Source of the DNA: Spirosoma linguale DSM 74
GTDB lineage: Bacteria > Bacteroidota > Bacteroidia > Cytophagales > Spirosomataceae
Direction of reading: 5' to 3'
Length of the DNA: 64,000 nucleotides
NCBI GenBank assembly: GCA_000024525.1
Contig: CP001769.1
Coordinates: 1,350,001 to 1,414,000 of the forward strand
Shown: one piece after another, positions 18,425 to 26,907 of the stretch
Position numbering within the stretch: position 1 is the first letter of the stretch
Layout of the letters: each line of letters opens with the position of its first letter
The notes under the pieces: model-generated
Told to the model about the DNA's origin: nothing
What the model saw: only the letters and a program-made list of their open reading frames with translations
Database searches by the model: none
Program-made: the position numbers and the translations under genes

Positions 18425-19297
18425 ATGATTGAGTTTCACGACTTGTCGTTTGGCTATAAGCGGGGTAAACCGCTGTACGAAGGACTGAATCTGACGCTTT
18501 CGCCCGGTTCTATTTATGGGTTGCTCGGGCCAAATGGTGCCGGGAAGTCAACTCTGTTGCGGTTATTGTCGGGCTTGCTGTATCCCAAAGCCGGGTTTAT
18601 TAAGGTGGGGGATTATATGCCCAGGGACCGGCAACCGTCATTTCTGGAGGATCTATTTCTGGTGCCTGAAGAGTTTTACCTTCCGGCCGTACGAATCAAC
18701 CAGTTTGTTGAGACCAACGCGCCGTTTTATCCGAGCTTTGATTACGCTAAAATGGCGGGCTACATCCGCGAGTTTGGCCTAACCGGCAATCAGAAGCTGA
18801 ATGAACTTTCGTATGGGCAGAAAAAGAAAGTATTGATCGGATTTGGTCTGGCAACTAATACAGCAGTACTGCTTATGGATGAACCCACCAATGGCCTAGA
18901 CATTCCGTCGAAGAGCCAGTTTCGACGGTTGGTGGCCGGAGCCGTGAATGAAAACCGGACAGTCGTGATTTCCACCCATCAGGTGCGCGACCTCGAAGCC
19001 CTGATCGACCCCATCGTAATCCTGGCCGAACGGTCGCGTTCGCACATGACCGTTGCCCTGAAAGCTACGGTGGAGGAAGTCACGGCCCGGCTTTGGTTCG
19101 GTCTGGTGCCTGAATTAGACAAAAACAGAGCAATACTCTATTCAGAACGGGCGGTGGGTGGCTATGCTATTGTGGCCGAAAACCCGACAGGCGAACCTAG
19201 TCGGCTGGATCTGGAACGGCTTTTCAATGCCGTACAGGCCGAACCCGCGCGTATTCAGCAATTGTTTTCCGCTACCTCAACCCTTGTAAACGCATGA
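18425..19297 (+). CDS. ABC transporter ATP-binding protein
   Basis: A 290-residue nucleotide-binding subunit. Walker A GPNGAGKST is at 35-43, the signature LSYGQKKKV near 125-133, Walker B VLLMDEPTNGLD near 148-159, and the switch His in VISTHQ. The C-terminal 80 residues or so are not part of the ATPase core. Its stop overlaps the next gene's start (ATGA). Together with the membrane protein, regulator and envelope protein that follow, it forms a four-gene operon resembling the Firmicutes ytr operon, where such transporters respond to envelope stress. The substrate is unknown. Confidence 0.9.
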   Translation: MIEFHDLSFGYKRGKPLYEGLNLTLSPGSIYGLLGPNGAGKSTLLRLLSGLLYPKAGFIKVGDYMPRDRQPSFLEDLFLVPEEFYLPAVRINQFVETNAPFYPSFDYAKMAGYIREFGLTGNQKLNELSYGQKKKVLIGFGLATNTAVLLMDEPTNGLDIPSKSQFRRLVAGAVNENRTVVISTHQVRDLEALIDPIVILAERSRSHMTVALKATVEEVTARLWFGLVPELDKNRAILYSERAVGGYAIVAENPTGEPSRLDLERLFNAVQAEPARIQQLFSATSTLVNA

Positions 19298-20094
19298 ACC
19301 AGACATTTTCAGTGAGCCGCTTTGGCCGCTTACTGCGTAAGTATTTTATCGATAGCCGAGGGCAGTTACTGGCCAATCTGGGTCTGTTAATGGTTGTTTT
19401 ACTGGCCGTCGCTTTTATCCTGTATAGCGGGAATCCGTTGCCCGTTAGTCGTAACCGTGTTATTCCGTTTTTCTTTATTGGCTGGGCTGCCTGGTATGTG
19501 TTCATCTGGCAACAGACAGAAGCCTTGAATCATAAAGAGCGGGCCATGACGTATCTGATGCAGCCAGCCTCTCAACTAGAGAAAATAGGGCTCATCTGGC
19601 TTGTATCAGGCGCTGGGTTTGTAGTTGTTTATTGTTTGCTCTTCGGGCTGGTAGATGTCGCTGGCGTTCAATATGTCAACAGCCGGGAGTGGCCTGCCGG
19701 AACGCCAGTGCTTGAGCCCTATTATTATACGTTTGAGGGGTTCAAGCCAAATTTGTGGGTATTGACGGTGTTGCTTCATCCGTTTGCATTAGTTTTCCTG
19801 CTAGTAGTACGACGTTACAGTCTTCCTTCGGTAGCCATTTTGACATTCCTCCTGATTTTCTTAGGGATAATCTTAAACTCGCTGATAATGGGGAGTCTTA
19901 TTGACATCGGAGAAGGAAATAGAATTGCTCCGTTTGATCGACTTGGCGTTCCTTCGCCGATCAATAAAAAGCTTTATCGTCTAATCGACCTTCCGCAACC
20001 CATAGGTAATCAAATCCGCTACGCAGTAGGCCTTCTGGCGGTCGTGATCTTGTACATCACCGCCTATTTCAGACTTAAAGAACGGGAGGTGTAA
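19294..20094 (+). CDS. ABC transporter membrane subunit (putative permease)
   Basis: A 266-residue hydrophobic protein with about six predicted membrane segments, the first around 24-44 and the last near 240-260. It is translationally coupled to the ATPase gene by an ATGA overlap. I assign the permease role from position and topology; no family motif is recognised. A cytoplasmic stretch, QQTEALNHKERAMTYLMQPAS, between the second and third helices resembles the coupling region seen in similar Bacteroidota permeases. Confidence 0.78.
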   Translation: MNQTFSVSRFGRLLRKYFIDSRGQLLANLGLLMVVLLAVAFILYSGNPLPVSRNRVIPFFFIGWAAWYVFIWQQTEALNHKERAMTYLMQPASQLEKIGLIWLVSGAGFVVVYCLLFGLVDVAGVQYVNSREWPAGTPVLEPYYYTFEGFKPNLWVLTVLLHPFALVFLLVVRRYSLPSVAILTFLLIFLGIILNSLIMGSLIDIGEGNRIAPFDRLGVPSPINKKLYRLIDLPQPIGNQIRYAVGLLAVVILYITAYFRLKEREV

Positions 20095-20096
20095 GT

Positions 20097-20474
20097 ATGG
20101 ATTTTCGAGATAAACAAGCCATCTATCTACAGATCGCCGAACATGTGAGTGAGCAGATTCTGCTGGGTCACTGGTCGGCGAACGAGAAAATTCCGTCGGT
20201 TCGTGAACTGGCAGCGGAACTGGAAGTAAACCCAAATACCGTCATGAGAACCTACGAATTTTTGAACCAGCAGGGGGTTATTGCCAACAAACGGGGTATT
20301 GGCTACTTCGCTACCGACGATGCCGTCGATAAAATTAGAACCTACCGGCGTGAGCAGTTTTTGCAGAACGACCTGCCTTTGTTCTTTAAGAACCTAACCT
20401 TGTTGGGTATCGACCTCCGCGAAATTGAAACCCGTTACGACGAATACATAAACGCCCCAACGAACGCGCAATGA
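20097..20474 (+). CDS. GntR-family transcriptional regulator (YtrA type)
   Basis: A 125-residue protein with a winged helix-turn-helix at about residues 10-75: AIYLQIAEHVSEQILLGHW, then IPSVRELAAELEVNPNTVMR, which is the recognition-helix region. The short C-terminal tail (about 50 residues) is diagnostic of the small YtrA subgroup with no large effector domain. It starts three bases after the permease stop and overlaps the next gene by ATGA. It probably represses its own operon through the dyad at 18386-18409. Confidence 0.92.
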   Translation: MDFRDKQAIYLQIAEHVSEQILLGHWSANEKIPSVRELAAELEVNPNTVMRTYEFLNQQGVIANKRGIGYFATDDAVDKIRTYRREQFLQNDLPLFFKNLTLLGIDLREIETRYDEYINAPTNAQ

Positions 20475-21157
20475 AAACAAGTCATATTTTATTGGCCCTA
20501 TTGACCATTATCACCCTGTCGGGAATGGTGGCGACCGATGTGTTGCTCAAGCAGCAATACGATAAACTGGACTGGAGTGATCCGTATCAGGATTTCGACC
20601 ATCGGGCGTTACCGGCGGCAAAGCACCTGGTCATTGAAGCTGCCCCTATTTCAGAAATCATCGTTGAACCGAGCAAGGATTCGGCTCAGGCGATGATGTG
20701 GCCCAATATGGCTAACTCGTTTCGGACCCGGAAGCAGGGCGACACCCTGTTCGTCACGTTTACGATGAATTACGAAGGAGAGAGCCGCAACCCGCATGAT
20801 GATATAGTGTATCCGTTAGCCCCCGGTCTGGTGCTCCGACTGCCCGATTTGCAAAGTTTGCGGATTAAAAACGGGCGGTTGACCATACGGCAGTTTACTC
20901 CGCAGCAACTGGCCGTATCACTACAAAATACCCGGTTGATCACAGATAAGTTAACGGTTGACGGACCATTCCGGCTAACTTCCAGCCAGAACAGCTTTGC
21001 GGTGTTAGGCGCGGATCATTACAAATCGTTAGCCACTATTGTGCAGGACTCAAGTGGGGTGCGGCTCAATGATAGTGAGGTGGATAATTTTACAAAGCAG
21101 GTTTCTCCGAAAGCAGAAGTGCAATTGCGCGGGAAAGCCCTGAAGTGGTTAAAATAA
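20471..21157 (+). CDS. Membrane-anchored or secreted envelope protein of unknown function
   Basis: A 228-residue protein with an N-terminal hydrophobic segment (about 5-25). The remainder is beta-rich with no cysteine pair or lipobox. The pattern of alternating short strands (LQSLRIKNGRLTIRQF, LAVSLQNTRLITDKLTVDG, FRLTSSQNSFAVLGAD) resembles the DUF2807 right-handed beta-solenoid proteins of Bacteroidota; that match is tentative. It is last in the ABC/GntR operon, coupled to the regulator gene. It may be the accessory envelope factor of this transporter. Confidence 0.6.
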   Translation: MKTSHILLALLTIITLSGMVATDVLLKQQYDKLDWSDPYQDFDHRALPAAKHLVIEAAPISEIIVEPSKDSAQAMMWPNMANSFRTRKQGDTLFVTFTMNYEGESRNPHDDIVYPLAPGLVLRLPDLQSLRIKNGRLTIRQFTPQQLAVSLQNTRLITDKLTVDGPFRLTSSQNSFAVLGADHYKSLATIVQDSSGVRLNDSEVDNFTKQVSPKAEVQLRGKALKWLK

Positions 21158-21947
21158 TAGAATAACGGCTGTATGGCGGGTTAACGTTTATAGGTTAGAG
21201 TGAAGTAATCTCTCCATACATGTGGTAAGTGTATTACCTGCTGTTTGCGCGTGTTCATACATGGGATTCGTCTCATGTGTGGACACGCGCTCTATTTATA
21301 TGCATCAGCAAAATCACTTTTCTGGCGAGTTGCCCGATGGCTTTACTCAGTATCCTGTTTTTTAAGATCCATTAAAAAGTTCTTAAAAAGATTAAAAATA
21401 AATTAAAGACAGTTTACTTATATCAAGATAAATTTGATTCTTTCTTGGAATATGGGTAGTCGTATTAAAATGCTGTGAAAAAGTTTGGCCCAGCTTAACT
21501 CGCTAACTTAACTTATACAGCATAATAGTGAAGAGTCATCTTTTTTCTAATTCTCAGTCCTCAGCAGAACACGTTCTCTGTGCAGGAAACATCACTCAAC
21601 GTAAGAAAGGAAAAGTAGGTTTTGGCAAGGATATTCTTACCATGTCTACTTCTTTTTAAGTTCTGCTTTTCTCTTCGCTTTCAATCTGCTCACGTAAGTT
21701 CGGCAAATAGGCTGGTTACAGTATCGCAAGTACTGTTTCTGGTTGTTCTGTACAAGAATTTTAATAATGCAACGTACGCCTGACAAGCTTTCGTGTTGAA
21801 TTGCTCTGTCAGATTTAGGTGTACCCACCGTTTTGTCAACCTGAACTAATGGACTAGTTGGCTCATTCGATTTATTTTTTACTAGTGAGGCCAGGTCAAG
21901 TGTCTGTTAATTGACTAGCTACGCATGGCTGCTTTCGTTCATTTGCT
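21158..21947. other. Long AT-rich intergenic region with a structured hairpin
   Basis: This 790-base gap holds no convincing gene. At 21247-21290 a stem of about 20 bases (GCGCGTGT closing with ACACGCGC, two mismatches inside, TTCG-type loop) could be a terminator or RNA structure, though no T-run follows. A 60-codon open frame on the minus strand (21646-21828), with a basic C-terminal tail and two cysteines, was seen but has no supporting feature. The last 100 bases should hold the dabA promoter; no clear box is visible. Confidence 0.5.
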
Positions 21948-24443
21948 ATGAAAACACACAATTCTATATTTGACGAACACCACCTTCTTCATGAGTTGAA
22001 GCACTATCTTCCTGCTCAGGCACCCTTAAAGGACTTTGTTCATCATAACACGTTACACTCGTTTCAGAATTTACGGTTCGATAAGGCGCTGCACAAAGCA
22101 TCGGAGCTATTCGGTTATAAAACACTACTCTCACTGGACGAATACCGGTCTTTCTATGCCTCGCAGCGAATCCGGAAAGACGTGCTTCAACGGGTCATTA
22201 TTCAGCACAAGGGAGCAGAACTGGCTGCGGAATGGTCGCAGAAGGTGCTGAATAAACCGTATACAACCGCTTTCCAACCCCGAATCGGTTCATTGCGGGC
22301 CAACTGGAAAAAGGAACATCATGTCGATCTGGATTCGCTGGTTCATCCGCTGCTGTTTCGGATTTTGTGCAGCTACCTCGATCAGGGGATTTCGATCTGG
22401 AACTTCCCGGTCCGTGACAAAGACTTTCTGTCGTCCATGCGCGAGCTGGAGGAAACAAGCTTCACCAGCGTGTTCAGGACAAAAGCGGCTAAAGACCTCT
22501 TCCGGCATGGCGACTGTAGTATAGCTAGTTTACTGGATAAGCTCGTTGGCGACGAATCGCTGTATGACCAATACCTGTTCGACCAGCAGTTTGCTCATTC
22601 GGGCTGGTCCGGGTTGGTGGGCGTAATCGAAGACTTGCCGCAAACGTTGCTGGATACCCGAAAAATATCCCTTCATGACCTGATTGTTTTTGAACTACTG
22701 CTCGAAATCGACGCCATAAACTACCAGTTGGGAAAAGACTGGGCACCTATGCGGAGCTGGCTGATGCACACGCCGGTTCCGCTCTTCGCCGACGTACCGG
22801 ATACGGAGTTGAGTGACGTGATGACCATCTGGCAGGAAGCCTTCGAATGGAGTTATTACGATCAGGTTATTGCCGGACTTGAACTGGAAGAACGCAACGA
22901 AGTCCGAATCCCGGCGAAAACCTTCCAGGCGATGTTCTGCATCGACGACCGGGAGTGTTCGTTTCGTCGTTATCTGGAAGATCTGGATCATTCCTGCGAA
23001 ACCTTCGGAACACCGGGTTTCTTTGGCGTCGATTGTTTTTTTCAACCCGAAGAAGGCAAGTACTATACCAAAATCTGTCCCGTTCCGCTTTCGCCAAAGC
23101 ACCTGATCAAAGAAATTGACTCGAAGAACAAGCGACAGCGGGATTTACACTTCAACAAGCACGCGCATTCCTTTCATAGCGGCTGGTTAATTTCACAAAC
23201 TCTGGGATTCTGGGCTGCTCTGCGGTTGTTTGCGAACATCTTCAAGCCAACCATGACCCCTGCGGCTGCTTCGTCGTTTAAGCACATGGACCATCTCTCG
23301 AAGCTCACAATTGAGAATGAGCATCCCCAAGACATGGAGAACGGCCTCCAAATTGGCTATTCTGTCGATGAGATGGCGGTGCGGGTTGAGGGGCTTCTGA
23401 AAAGTATTGGCCTGGTCGAAGACTTTGCTTCCGTTGTGTATGTGGTTGGCCACGGGGCCAGTAGCGTGAACAATCCGCACTATGCTGCCTATGACTGTGG
23501 CGCGTGTTCGGGCCGGGCGGGTTCGGTGAATGCCCGGGCCATATCGTACATGGCCAATCACGCCAAAGTACGGGCTATCCTCAGTGCCAAAGGGCTAACT
23601 ATTCCCGATACAACCCAGTTTATTGGGGCGCTGCACGATACCACCCGCGATGAAATCGCTTTTTTCGATGAAGCCTCACTTACGCCCGAAAATTTTGAGA
23701 AACACAAGCAAAATAAACGAACCTTCGAAACCGCACTCGACTATAACGCCAAAGAACGGTCGAGACGCTTTGAGTCTATCGACAGTCGGGCCAGTCTGAA
23801 GCGGATTCACGAGAAGATCCGCGAGCGTTCGGTGTCGTTATTTGAGCCACGCCCTGAACTGAACCACGCCACCAACGCCCTTACTATTGTAGGTCGGCGG
23901 TCGCTCACAAAGGGCTTGTTCCTGGACCGGCGGTCGTTCCTGAACTCCTACGATTACCGCGTGGACCCCGATGGTAAATATCTGTTTAATATTCTCAAAG
24001 CGGCTGCGCCCGTATGTGGCGGCATCAACCTCGAATATTTCTTTTCGAGAGTGGATAACCAGCAACTGGGGGCTGGAACCAAGCTGCCCCACAATGTAAT
24101 GGGCCTGATTGGTGTGGCTAACGGGATGGACGGCGATTTACGCCCGGGATTGCCCAGCCAGATGATTGAAGTGCATGACCCCGTACGGATGTTCTTCATT
24201 ATCGAGCAGTTTCCGGATGTAGTGCTGGATGTCATTAAACAGTCGAGTGCGACCTATGAGTGGTTCATCAATGAATGGGTACATCTGGTGGTTGTAAACC
24301 CCGAAACGCAGAAGTTCTTCGTGTTCAAAGAAGGGGCCTTTACGCCGTATGAGCCCATAATTCATCATGTGGATACGATAAAAAATATTGCCCCATTGCT
24401 CGAAACCCACCAGGAAGACCTTCCTGTTTACCTACTTTCTTAA
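21948..24443 (+). CDS. dabA: DabA: catalytic subunit of the DAB inorganic-carbon uptake complex (DUF2309)
   Basis: An 831-residue protein of the DUF2309/UPF0753 family. DabA is a zinc-dependent beta-carbonic-anhydrase-like subunit that hydrates CO2 on the cytoplasmic side, driven by the cation flux through DabB. The metal-site residues are visible: Cys331 and Asp333 in CIDDRE, His502 in VGHGASS, and Cys517 in DCGACSG. The 15-residue His-to-Cys and 2-residue Cys-to-Asp spacings equal those I recall for the characterised Halothiobacillus protein. The N terminus LKHYLPAQAPLKDFVHHNTLHSF is also family-typical. It is followed after 9 bases by dabB. A heterotroph would use it to supply bicarbonate to carboxylases under low CO2. 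Confidence 0.94.
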   Translation: MKTHNSIFDEHHLLHELKHYLPAQAPLKDFVHHNTLHSFQNLRFDKALHKASELFGYKTLLSLDEYRSFYASQRIRKDVLQRVIIQHKGAELAAEWSQKVLNKPYTTAFQPRIGSLRANWKKEHHVDLDSLVHPLLFRILCSYLDQGISIWNFPVRDKDFLSSMRELEETSFTSVFRTKAAKDLFRHGDCSIASLLDKLVGDESLYDQYLFDQQFAHSGWSGLVGVIEDLPQTLLDTRKISLHDLIVFELLLEIDAINYQLGKDWAPMRSWLMHTPVPLFADVPDTELSDVMTIWQEAFEWSYYDQVIAGLELEERNEVRIPAKTFQAMFCIDDRECSFRRYLEDLDHSCETFGTPGFFGVDCFFQPEEGKYYTKICPVPLSPKHLIKEIDSKNKRQRDLHFNKHAHSFHSGWLISQTLGFWAALRLFANIFKPTMTPAAASSFKHMDHLSKLTIENEHPQDMENGLQIGYSVDEMAVRVEGLLKSIGLVEDFASVVYVVGHGASSVNNPHYAAYDCGACSGRAGSVNARAISYMANHAKVRAILSAKGLTIPDTTQFIGALHDTTRDEIAFFDEASLTPENFEKHKQNKRTFETALDYNAKERSRRFESIDSRASLKRIHEKIRERSVSLFEPRPELNHATNALTIVGRRSLTKGLFLDRRSFLNSYDYRVDPDGKYLFNILKAAAPVCGGINLEYFFSRVDNQQLGAGTKLPHNVMGLIGVANGMDGDLRPGLPSQMIEVHDPVRMFFIIEQFPDVVLDVIKQSSATYEWFINEWVHLVVVNPETQKFFVFKEGAFTPYEPIIHHVDTIKNIAPLLETHQEDLPVYLLS

Positions 24444-24452
24444 GATTAACGC

Positions 24453-26324
24453 ATGGAATCGTTTCTTCAAGTTTTTATTTTGCTGCCTGTTCTCGGGTTT
24501 CTACTTCTATTGTTAATTCCTGAGAAAAGGGAAAAGATCATCTCCCGGACTTGCTTCGTTATCGTCGGTTTGCATTTCGTGTTGTCGATGAGTTTTTTAG
24601 CTTACTGGCTTCTAACGAGTCGGGCAGAGCTTAACCTCAAAGATATTGTGCTGCTTAGCTCAGGTAATTATGAGTTTCTGATCGACTTCTACTTCGATAA
24701 AATCACCGCTGTTTACCTGTTCGTTGGGGCCATTTTAACGTTTCTCGTAACTATTTACAGCCGGGCTTATCTCCACCGGGAAACGGGTTACAAGCGTTTT
24801 TTTGCGACCATTCTGTTCTTTTACACTGGGTATAACATTACCATTTTTGCGGGCAATTTCGAGACGCTGTTCATTGGCTGGGAGATTCTGGGTATCACAT
24901 CGTTCCTCCTGATTGCTTTCTACCGAAACAAGTACCTGCCAGTGAAAAATGCTGTAAAAGTGTTTTCGGTATACCGAATCGGCGACGTTGGTCTGCTGCT
25001 GGCCATGTGGATGAGCCACCACCTGTGGCACGAAAACATTACGTTTATTAAACTGGGCGATTATGCGCTGGTGCACGAGCATCTGCAAACGCACAGCTTC
25101 ATTGGCGTATTTATTTCGCTCATGATTCTGGCGTCGGCAGCGGCCAAGTCGGCGCAGCTTCCCTTTTCGTCCTGGTTACCCCGTGCTATGGAGGGGCCTA
25201 CGCCATCCAGTGCCATATTTTACGGGTCGCTGGCCGTGCACCTGGGTGTTTTTCTGTTGCTGAGAACCTATCCATTCTGGGAGCAGCAAACATCGGTACG
25301 CGTCCTGATTGTAGCCCTGGGTTTGATCACAACCGTCGTTTCTACAGGTATTGCCCGGGTTCAGTCGTCCATTAAAGCGCAGATTGCGTATGCGTCTATT
25401 GCGCAGATAGGGCTGATGTTTATTGAAGTGGCGGTTGGTTTGGAGAGTCTGGCGTTATTCCACTTTGCCGGAAATGCCTTTCTGAGAACCTACCAGCTAC
25501 TGGTGTCTCCATCGGTCGTGAGTTACCTGATTCGTGAGCAATTCTACACGTTCTATCCGTCGCAGCGGTCGCTGGAAGATTTTCTGCCCAAGAAACTGGC
25601 CAATACATTTTACATGCTGGGTATCAAGGAGTGGAATTTAGATTCGTTTCTGTATCGGTACTTGTGGAATCCGTTAAAATGGGTAGGTAACCTGCTTGAT
25701 TTCATAACCCTGAATACGCTCCTGACTGTTTTTGTGCCGTTCTACCTGGTTGGGCTGTTCTGTCTTTATAATCGCAACCTTGTTCCTGAGCCGATATTAA
25801 ATTGTCTGCCCATTGCCTTTTCATTTACGGCAGTGGTTATGGTACTGAAGTCGTTTACGAAACGAAACCGGGCACGAATGGCGTGGTTATTGACCATCTT
25901 CAATCACTTCTTTGTCGTACTGGCTATTTCATTCAACGAAAGATTTAACTACTCATCCCAGGGATTACTCTACCTAAGTGGTGTTTTTGTGGCGGGTATT
26001 GTTGGGTTCGTCTGCCTGAGTCGTCTGAAGGCGGCCGAGAAGAGCCTTAACCTCCAGCAGTTTCATGGCTATTCGCATAAGTACCCCCGGCTGGCGTTCC
26101 TATTTTTGCTGGCTTGTTTGGGCGTTTCAGGCTTTCCCATTACGCCGACGTTCATTGGTGAGGATTTGATGTTTAGCCATATTCACGAAAACCAGGCTGT
26201 GTTAGCGTTGTTCACCGCGCTGAGCTTCATCATCGACGGGTTGGCTATCATCCGAATCTACGCCCGGATATTCCTAGGTCCCTACGAAAAGTCGATGTAC
26301 GAAATGGCGTACCGGTCGTACTAA
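24453..26324 (+). CDS. dabB: DabB: membrane subunit of the DAB inorganic-carbon uptake complex (NuoL-like)
   Basis: A 623-residue polytopic protein of the complex-I NuoL/Mrp antiporter family with roughly 15 membrane helices. Key segments include FETLFIGWEILGITSFLLI (conserved Glu in the fifth helix region), SAAAKSAQLPFSSWLPRAMEGPTPSSA (the central proton-channel Lys and the broken helix) and FPITPTFIGEDLM near the C terminus. In DAB systems this subunit couples proton or sodium entry to CO2 hydration by DabA. It is transcribed with dabA, in the order dabA-dabB. No other complex I or Mrp genes lie nearby, which separates it from respiratory NuoL. Confidence 0.92.
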   Translation: MESFLQVFILLPVLGFLLLLLIPEKREKIISRTCFVIVGLHFVLSMSFLAYWLLTSRAELNLKDIVLLSSGNYEFLIDFYFDKITAVYLFVGAILTFLVTIYSRAYLHRETGYKRFFATILFFYTGYNITIFAGNFETLFIGWEILGITSFLLIAFYRNKYLPVKNAVKVFSVYRIGDVGLLLAMWMSHHLWHENITFIKLGDYALVHEHLQTHSFIGVFISLMILASAAAKSAQLPFSSWLPRAMEGPTPSSAIFYGSLAVHLGVFLLLRTYPFWEQQTSVRVLIVALGLITTVVSTGIARVQSSIKAQIAYASIAQIGLMFIEVAVGLESLALFHFAGNAFLRTYQLLVSPSVVSYLIREQFYTFYPSQRSLEDFLPKKLANTFYMLGIKEWNLDSFLYRYLWNPLKWVGNLLDFITLNTLLTVFVPFYLVGLFCLYNRNLVPEPILNCLPIAFSFTAVVMVLKSFTKRNRARMAWLLTIFNHFFVVLAISFNERFNYSSQGLLYLSGVFVAGIVGFVCLSRLKAAEKSLNLQQFHGYSHKYPRLAFLFLLACLGVSGFPITPTFIGEDLMFSHIHENQAVLALFTALSFIIDGLAIIRIYARIFLGPYEKSMYEMAYRSY

Positions 26325-26335
26325 ACTGTGTACGA

Positions 26336-26431
26336 GACCGCATCTTGCTGTCTCAGACGTCAGGCTAAACTATAGTTGATTACTGTATTCGCTCATTCTT
26401 AGCCTGACGGCTTGGACAGCAAGATGCGGTC
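26336..26431. repeat. Two-part inverted repeat downstream of dabB
   Basis: The outer arms (26336-26352 and 26415-26431, GACCGCATCTTGCTGTC and its complement) pair perfectly over 17 bases. The inner arms (26358-26368 and 26399-26409, CGTCAGGCTAA and complement) pair over 11. It could terminate the dab transcript, but no T-run is present and the form suggests a dispersed element. Confidence 0.75.
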
Positions 26432-26542
26432 CGGTACTTGGCTTAACTTTTTCGTGATTCGTCAGTCGATTTGCGCAGTTGGTCAGCGACGCAGTAGGGC
26501 TTTTGCCGGACCTTTGTCATGTACTAAACGTCGAACAAGTCC

Positions 26543-26887
26543 ATGAAAACGCTCCTGAAATCCGAAGAATTAATCCAGTTTCTGGCCGCTATTTATTTGT
26601 TCTCCCGCCTGAGTTTCGCCTGGTGGTGGTTCCCCGCTCTGCTTCTGCTCCCGGATATCAGTATGGTTGGTTACCTGATTAATCCGGCCGTTGGCGCAGT
26701 ATTGTACAACATCGCGCATCATAAAGGCCTTGGTATTGTCATTGGTCTGATTGGTCTTGCCCTTAGTAATCAATACCTGATGCTGGCCGGCGTTATCCTG
26801 TTTGCCCACTCCAGTATGGATCGGGTAGCGGGTTACGGACTGAAATACGCCGATAGCTTCAAACATACGAGTCTCGAAACCCTCTAG
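26543..26887 (+). CDS. DUF4260 family membrane protein
   Basis: A 114-residue protein with about four hydrophobic segments. The family pattern includes FSWWWF-like residues after the first helix, LLLLPDISMVGYLINPAVGAVLYN (about 35-58) and a C-terminal HSSMDRVAGYGLKYADSFKHT. This last part is strongly conserved in DUF4260. Function is unknown; it is an inner-membrane protein. It stands alone, convergent with the fucosidase gene. Confidence 0.85.
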   Translation: MKTLLKSEELIQFLAAIYLFSRLSFAWWWFPALLLLPDISMVGYLINPAVGAVLYNIAHHKGLGIVIGLIGLALSNQYLMLAGVILFAHSSMDRVAGYGLKYADSFKHTSLETL

Positions 26888-26907
26888 CTCAGCATCAGAC
26901 CGCCTGA

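Noticed and set aside
21646..21828. 60-codon minus-strand frame with a basic C terminus and two cysteines
   Set aside because: No homology, start context or neighbour supports it; it is short enough to arise by chance in AT-rich DNA.
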